Source: Bacteroidales bacterium (GTDB lineage Bacteria; Bacteroidota; Bacteroidia; Bacteroidales; FEN-979). Taken from it: a stretch of 10,768 nucleotides of DNA. Location: NCBI GenBank assembly GCA_016926765.1, contig JAFGNY010000393.1, forward strand, positions 1 through 10,768, in the 5' to 3' direction. The position numbers were made by a program, and so were the translations under genes. The notes under the pieces are model-generated. The model ran no database searches and was not told the DNA's origin. It was given only the letters and a program-made list of their open reading frames with translations. Below are positions 7,680 to 10,768 of the stretch, piece by piece (positions within the stretch are counted from its first letter, which is position 1; every line of letters starts with the position of its first letter).

Positions 7680-8675
7680 TTATAGGAATCGTGTGTTTTT
7701 ATACCTCTTCCTGTATTTTTCTACCTCTATTTTAAAGCAATATCCCAGCATCACTTCAATGCTCCCGCTATTGTACCGGCTCAGAGCAGAAGTGTTGATA
7801 TCATAGGATATCCCCACATGAAAGCTTTTTATATTCGCGCCAACCAGCACCGCAATAGCGTCCTGGAAACGATATTCCAGACCGCCCCAGAACTTTTTAT
7901 TGTAGGCAACCAGAGCGGCGATATTAAACGTAAACGCAGCTCCGTCATAAACAAAAATAGCAGAAGGCTTAATTTCAAAACTGGGATGATTTGGAAGCAT
8001 CCAGTTATACCCTCCTGTAAGATAATAGGTTCTCCGCTGCTGGTAATAGGAGTTCTTGGCTTTTGACTGAAACAGTTGTCCGGACGATAGACCGATGTAA
8101 TATTTATCAGGCACTTCGTAGTACACTCCCAGGTCGGCATCGATCGTGAGATCCGTTTTTTCACCGGATTCCTCAAATACAGGATCATTGGGATCTATGA
8201 CATGTCCTTCGAATTTTGAGAAGTCAATCCTGTAATTCATCAGATTCGCCTGGATCCCCGCTGAAAACTCCCCTGCGCCAAGATCCATCCGGAAAGCATA
8301 TCCGATTTTTACGCCGATGTTATTGAAAAATCCGATCCTCTCCGACAGAATACTCCCTCCCAGGGCTCCGTGCAGAAACTTTACCGGAGCGTCAACCGTC
8401 AGAAAGATTGATTCCGGAGCAATTTTATTGCCTTCATTATCTTTAAATCCCATCCATTGCTCACGGATTAACCCATTTACACAGATGCCTCCAGTACTTC
8501 CGGCATATCCGGGGTTAAACGTCATCTGGCTGAACATATATTGAGTTAAAACCGGCAGCTGTTGGGTTCTAGCAAAAGGGGGAAAAAGAAAGGCAGCGAT
8601 CAGGACAAAACCCACCCGGAGAAAAGAAAGAGGCAAAGTCAGGTTGCTTTTATATGTCGTGTTTTCGAGAATCAA
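7680..8675 (-). CDS. porP: PorP/SprF family type IX secretion outer-membrane protein
   Basis: PorP/SprF proteins are outer-membrane beta-barrels of the T9SS; SprF is needed for secretion of the gliding adhesin SprB, and PorP is encoded first in the P. gingivalis porPKLMN cluster. The 331-residue product has a hydrophobic export signal (about 17-33, LSFLRVGFVLIAAFLFP). The family N-terminal signature TQYMFSQMTFNPGYAGS follows (44-60), then REQWMGF (71-77). The remainder alternates short beta strands (for example GALGGSILSERIGFFNNIGV and FWGGLEYRFQDAIAVLVGANI) typical of the barrel. The start is TTG at 8673-8675; no ATG occurs before residue 47, past the signal peptide. A second TTG at residue 14 would give a shorter signal peptide and is a real alternative. 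Many Bacteroidota carry several paralogues fused to or paired with adhesin genes, but the position immediately before gldK supports the core porP. The C-terminal KYRKRYKNTRFL is unusually basic. Confidence 0.85.
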   Translation of the reverse strand: MILENTTYKSNLTLPLSFLRVGFVLIAAFLFPPFARTQQLPVLTQYMFSQMTFNPGYAGSTGGICVNGLIREQWMGFKDNEGNKIAPESIFLTVDAPVKFLHGALGGSILSERIGFFNNIGVKIGYAFRMDLGAGEFSAGIQANLMNYRIDFSKFEGHVIDPNDPVFEESGEKTDLTIDADLGVYYEVPDKYYIGLSSGQLFQSKAKNSYYQQRRTYYLTGGYNWMLPNHPSFEIKPSAIFVYDGAAFTFNIAALVAYNKKFWGGLEYRFQDAIAVLVGANIKSFHVGISYDINTSALSRYNSGSIEVMLGYCFKIEVEKYRKRYKNTRFL

Positions 8676-8746
8676 TAGTACAGGTTGTTAGGGTAGCTAA
8701 AAAGCACGTAAAAGTATTAAAAAAAATAGAATCGAAATGATATCCT

Positions 8747-8754
8747 CAAATTTA
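8747..8754 (-). promoter_or_regulatory. Possible -7 promoter element for porP
   Basis: The minus strand reads TAAATTTG, an exact match to TAnnTTTG, 71 bases upstream of the TTG start of porP. The facing yitT element begins only 12 bases away, so the two promoters would be back to back. No -33 TTG is visible at standard spacing. Confidence 0.45.
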
Positions 8755-8765
8755 CTACAAAAAAA

Positions 8766-8773
8766 TAACTTTG
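8766..8773 (+). promoter_or_regulatory. Possible -7 promoter element for the yitT-family gene
   Basis: TAACTTTG matches TAnnTTTG exactly and ends 23 bases before the ATG at 8797, giving a short leader. It follows a run of A residues. No -33 TTG was found 17-23 bases upstream. It faces away from the porP element in the 121-base divergent gap. Confidence 0.5.
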
Positions 8774-8796
8774 CACCCCTTTAAATCCGTTTCATC

Positions 8797-9693
8797 ATGG
8801 CATTCTTTCTTCTCAAAGAAAAACCTTTTTCCAGGAAATGGTTTCTCAGCTATAGTCTGATCGTCATCGGGTCGTTTATTCTGGCATCCGGTTTTGTTCT
8901 CTTCATCACCCCGTATAAGATTGTCCCGGGAGGTGTTTATGGGATCTCAATCGTCCTTCACTATCTTTTCGGAACGCCGGTTGGGCTCGTAGCTTTATGT
9001 TTTGATATTCCCTTAACGCTGATTGGGCTTAAAATATTGGGTCCCCGTTTCGGTTTTAAAACGGTTCTCGGATTTTCCCTCACTGCGGTCTTCAACGATA
9101 CACTCACTTATTTCTGGGGATATCGCCCGCTGGTGGAAGGCGACGCATTGTTATCTTCCATTTTTGGAGGGGTGTTGATCGGCCTTGGATTAGGCCTGAT
9201 ATTTAAATCCAAGGCAACCTCCGGCGGTTCGGACATTGTTGCCATGATCATCAACAAATACACGAAGATCCCTTTAGGTCAGTTGATGATCCTGGTCGAT
9301 TCCGTGATTGTGCTCTTCGGTCTCGCTGTATTTCAGGACTGGAAAGTCCCGTTGTACTCGTGGATCGTCATCTTTATTTCCGGGAAGGTTATTGACGTGG
9401 TGATGGAAGGATTGAGTTATGATAAGAGCCTTTTTATCATCTCCGACAAACACGAAGAGATCCGCGAAAAGATTATCAACAACCTGAACCGGGGAGGAAC
9501 GTATCTCGACGGGAAGGGCATGTACAACATGACTGACCGGAAAATCATTTTTACGGTGGTTAGTCGCAGGGAATTAGCTCTTTTACAAGAATATATACAT
9601 AAAATTGATCCCAAAGCCTTCATGACGGTCATTGATGCCACCGAGATTCTTGGCGAAGGGTTCCGCTCCCTGAAGGAAAAGCTGTCGGATTGA
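8797..9693 (+). CDS. YitT family membrane protein (DUF161 plus DUF2179)
   Basis: This is a 298-residue inner-membrane protein of the YitT family, whose molecular function is not established; some members have been proposed to act in transport. The N-terminal two-thirds hold about five or six hydrophobic helices (about 16-38, 46-60, 62-80, 86-104, 118-136, 158-178, 186-200). The family signatures PGGVYGIS (44-51) and TSGGSDIVAMIINKYTKIPLG (141-161) belong to the duplicated YitT membrane unit. The C-terminal domain (about 208-290, from YDKSLFIIS to EILGEGF) matches DUF2179, a soluble domain with GGTYLDGKGMY (233-243). It is the only plus-strand gene in the window, apparently monocistronic, with an ATG start and no Shine-Dalgarno. 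Its stop codon is followed at once by the tandem-repeat spacer. Base composition resembles its neighbours and there is no sign of transfer. Confidence 0.9.
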   Translation: MAFFLLKEKPFSRKWFLSYSLIVIGSFILASGFVLFITPYKIVPGGVYGISIVLHYLFGTPVGLVALCFDIPLTLIGLKILGPRFGFKTVLGFSLTAVFNDTLTYFWGYRPLVEGDALLSSIFGGVLIGLGLGLIFKSKATSGGSDIVAMIINKYTKIPLGQLMILVDSVIVLFGLAVFQDWKVPLYSWIVIFISGKVIDVVMEGLSYDKSLFIISDKHEEIREKIINNLNRGGTYLDGKGMYNMTDRKIIFTVVSRRELALLQEYIHKIDPKAFMTVIDATEILGEGFRSLKEKLSD

Positions 9694-9741
9694 ACAAGCG
9701 GACAAGGGGACAAGCGGACGAGCGGACGAGCGGACAAGTGA
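9694..9741 (+). repeat. 8-bp tandem repeat, consensus ACAAGCGG, six copies
   Basis: Six units follow directly after the yitT stop codon: ACAAGCGG, ACAAGGGG, ACAAGCGG, ACGAGCGG, ACGAGCGG and ACAAGTGA. Each differs from the consensus by no more than two bases. The array is strictly periodic and has no spacers, so it is a short tandem repeat and not a CRISPR array. A run of related purine-rich units (AAGTGAG, AAGTGAA, then GGTGAAAC) continues to about 9759. Confidence 0.9.
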
Positions 9742-9764
9742 GAAGTGAAATGGTGAAACTGCTT

Positions 9765-9798
9765 ACTGCCTAGTGCCTACTGCCAACTGCCAACTTGC
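9765..9798 (+). repeat. 7-bp tandem repeat, consensus ACTGCCN, five copies
   Basis: The units are ACTGCCT, AGTGCCT, ACTGCCA, ACTGCCA and a degenerate last copy, ACTTGC plus an A shared with the next array. Period is 7, different from the 8-bp array upstream. The same motif reappears as CCTGCCC and ACTGCCC at 9822-9835, on the far side of the ATCCGGT array. Confidence 0.88.
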
Positions 9799-9823
9799 AT
9801 CCGGTATCCGGTATCCGGTATCC
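9799..9823 (+). repeat. 7-bp tandem repeat ATCCGGT, three and a half perfect copies
   Basis: Three identical copies of ATCCGGT and a partial fourth (ATCC) lie without interruption. Identity between copies suggests recent slippage or expansion compared with the more diverged 8-bp array. Confidence 0.92.
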
Positions 9824-9835
9824 TGCCCACTGCCC
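9822..9835 (+). repeat. Second short block of the ACTGCCN repeat, two copies
   Basis: CCTGCCC and ACTGCCC abut the end of the ATCCGGT array and stop one base before the rseP stop codon (TTA on the plus strand at 9837-9839). They share the core CTGCC with the block at 9765-9798, so this family brackets the ATCCGGT array. Confidence 0.7.
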
Positions 9836-9836
9836 A

Positions 9837-10768
9837 TTAGAAATACTTGTGTATCAGCTTGACCACATCGTTGGCGTTTGCCCAGATCAGGAGGCCGAAT
9901 AGCAATACCATTCCCACGACCTGTGCATATTCCAGGAATTTATCGCTTGGTTTGCGCCGGAAGATGATTTCATACAGGAGGAAAAGCACATGGCCTCCAT
10001 CCAATGCAGGTATTGGAAGAACATTCAGCACCGCTAGCATAATGGAAAGGAAAGCGGTCATTGACCAAAAAGCCTGCCAGTCCCAGACAGCCGGGAAGAA
10101 ATTACCGATAGCAATAAAACCGCCAACCGATTCATACGCCTTTTCCTGCGAAAACAAGAGTTTGATCGATTTCAGGTAGTTGCCGGTCCCTTCATAGGCT
10201 TTGACTATTCCGGCAGGTATTGCCGTGATGATAGTGTATTTTTTTTCGTGGAAGGTCAGGAAATCAGCCGGCGGTTTCGGATAGATACCCAAAAAGCCGG
10301 CGGCAGGAACCTCTACGGGGAGGACCAGTGTGTCGTTGTCTCTTAACAGGGTAACCCGTATCAGCTCATTTTTATGATGCTGCACCTGGTCCCTGAACTG
10401 GTCAAAGAAAATCATCAGGCTGTCATTTATCCCGATAATCCGGTCCTCTTTCAGGATGCCTGCCCGTTTTCCCTGCGAATCATTCGTGAAAGCTCCCACA
10501 ACAAAAGGAATCCGGACTGAGATAAAATCCGGGGTTTTATGTTTGATCAGTTTGGCGATAGCCCCGGCCGGAATTTGAACTTCAACCGGTTCGCCGTTCC
10601 GGATCACCTGGATGGTTTTAGCCTCTTCCAGGATAATGGTTTTCGGAATATCAATAAAATCCTCTACTACCATGTTATCGACTGAAAGGATCTGGTCCCC
10701 GTTCCTGAGCCCCATCTCGTACCCAAGCGAATCGACGGTGATCCCGTATTTGACCTCATTGGTAGGCA
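9837..10768 (-). CDS. rseP: RseP-like site-2 intramembrane metalloprotease, C-terminal fragment (cut by window edge)
   Basis: This is a family M50 zinc protease of the inner membrane that, in the RseP group, cleaves transmembrane substrates such as anti-sigma factors or signal-peptide remnants. The window holds the last 309 residues; the reading frame remains open to the edge, with PTNEVKYGITVDSLGYE ahead of the first internal Met, so the true start lies outside. Numbered from that Met (10713-10715), the rest of the first PDZ domain (GLRNGDQILSVDN, 2-14) comes first. A second PDZ follows (about 65-150, with AGILKEDRIIGINDS at 85-99), then the membrane-associated GGFIAIG (198-204). The conserved third-helix motif LNVLPIPALDGGH is at 230-242, where Asp239 is the expected zinc ligand. 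A last membrane helix lies near 265-280. The N-terminal HExxH helix is not in the window, so activity cannot be confirmed. The gene converges on yitT across the repeat spacer. Confidence 0.92.
   Translation of the reverse strand, partial: PTNEVKYGITVDSLGYEMGLRNGDQILSVDNMVVEDFIDIPKTIILEEAKTIQVIRNGEPVEVQIPAGAIAKLIKHKTPDFISVRIPFVVGAFTNDSQGKRAGILKEDRIIGINDSLMIFFDQFRDQVQHHKNELIRVTLLRDNDTLVLPVEVPAAGFLGIYPKPPADFLTFHEKKYTIITAIPAGIVKAYEGTGNYLKSIKLLFSQEKAYESVGGFIAIGNFFPAVWDWQAFWSMTAFLSIMLAVLNVLPIPALDGGHVLFLLYEIIFRRKPSDKFLEYAQVVGMVLLFGLLIWANANDVVKLIHKYF

Noticed and set aside
9417..9737. Minus-strand ORF of 106 codons overlapping the end of the yitT-family gene and the 8-bp repeat
   Set aside because: Its N terminus is only translated tandem repeat (alternating PLVRLS-like words) and the rest is antisense to the DUF2179 domain. 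Repeats of this kind are a likely source of spurious hypothetical proteins.
9694..9836. CRISPR array or REP-like palindromic element
   Set aside because: Units are 7-8 bp, directly tandem and without spacers. No hairpin-forming palindrome is evident and no cas gene is nearby.

Overview
The window comes from a member of the Bacteroidota, most likely a Bacteroidales-like or related uncultured lineage. Three things point there. It carries the type IX secretion / gliding motor genes in the order porP-gldK-gldL-gldM-gldN. Most gene starts lack a Shine-Dalgarno sequence and have AT-rich leaders. Four gene starts are preceded by the Bacteroidota sigma factor -7 element TAnnTTTG. Genus cannot be read from the sequence alone.

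Layout. Bases 1-291 (minus) hold the first 97 codons of pheT, cut by the window edge. Bases 338-2449 (minus) are recG, starting with TTG. Bases 2478-7577 (minus) are the four-gene motor and ring operon gldN, gldM, gldL, gldK, listed here from downstream to upstream with gaps of only 23-42 bases. recG follows gldN after 28 bases and may be read from the same transcript. Bases 7680-8675 (minus) encode a PorP/SprF-type outer-membrane protein, directly upstream of gldK as porP is in Porphyromonas gingivalis. A divergent intergenic region (8676-8796) with two back-to-back -7 elements separates it from a plus-strand YitT-family membrane protein (8797-9693). A convergent spacer (9694-9836) is filled almost edge to edge with short tandem repeats. 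The 3' two-thirds of an rseP-like site-2 protease gene (minus, from 9837) runs off the right edge.

How the genes work together. GldL and GldM form the inner-membrane proton-driven rotary motor of the type IX secretion system (T9SS). GldK (a lipoprotein) and GldN form the periplasmic ring under the outer membrane. The PorP/SprF barrel is an accessory outer-membrane component. Residues known to matter for the motor are retained: glutamates in GldL transmembrane helix 2, and Arg9 of GldM. sprA, sprE, sprT, porV and gldJ are not in the window. recG, pheT, yitT and rseP are housekeeping or general genes with no evident direct role in secretion.

The least ordinary features are the composite tandem-repeat spacer at 9694-9836, the long 35-residue-periodic cytoplasmic tail of GldL, and a G8 tract just before the TTG start of recG. 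No gene-free stretch exceeds 300 bases. I saw no tRNA, rRNA, CRISPR array, insertion sequence or strong intrinsic terminator.
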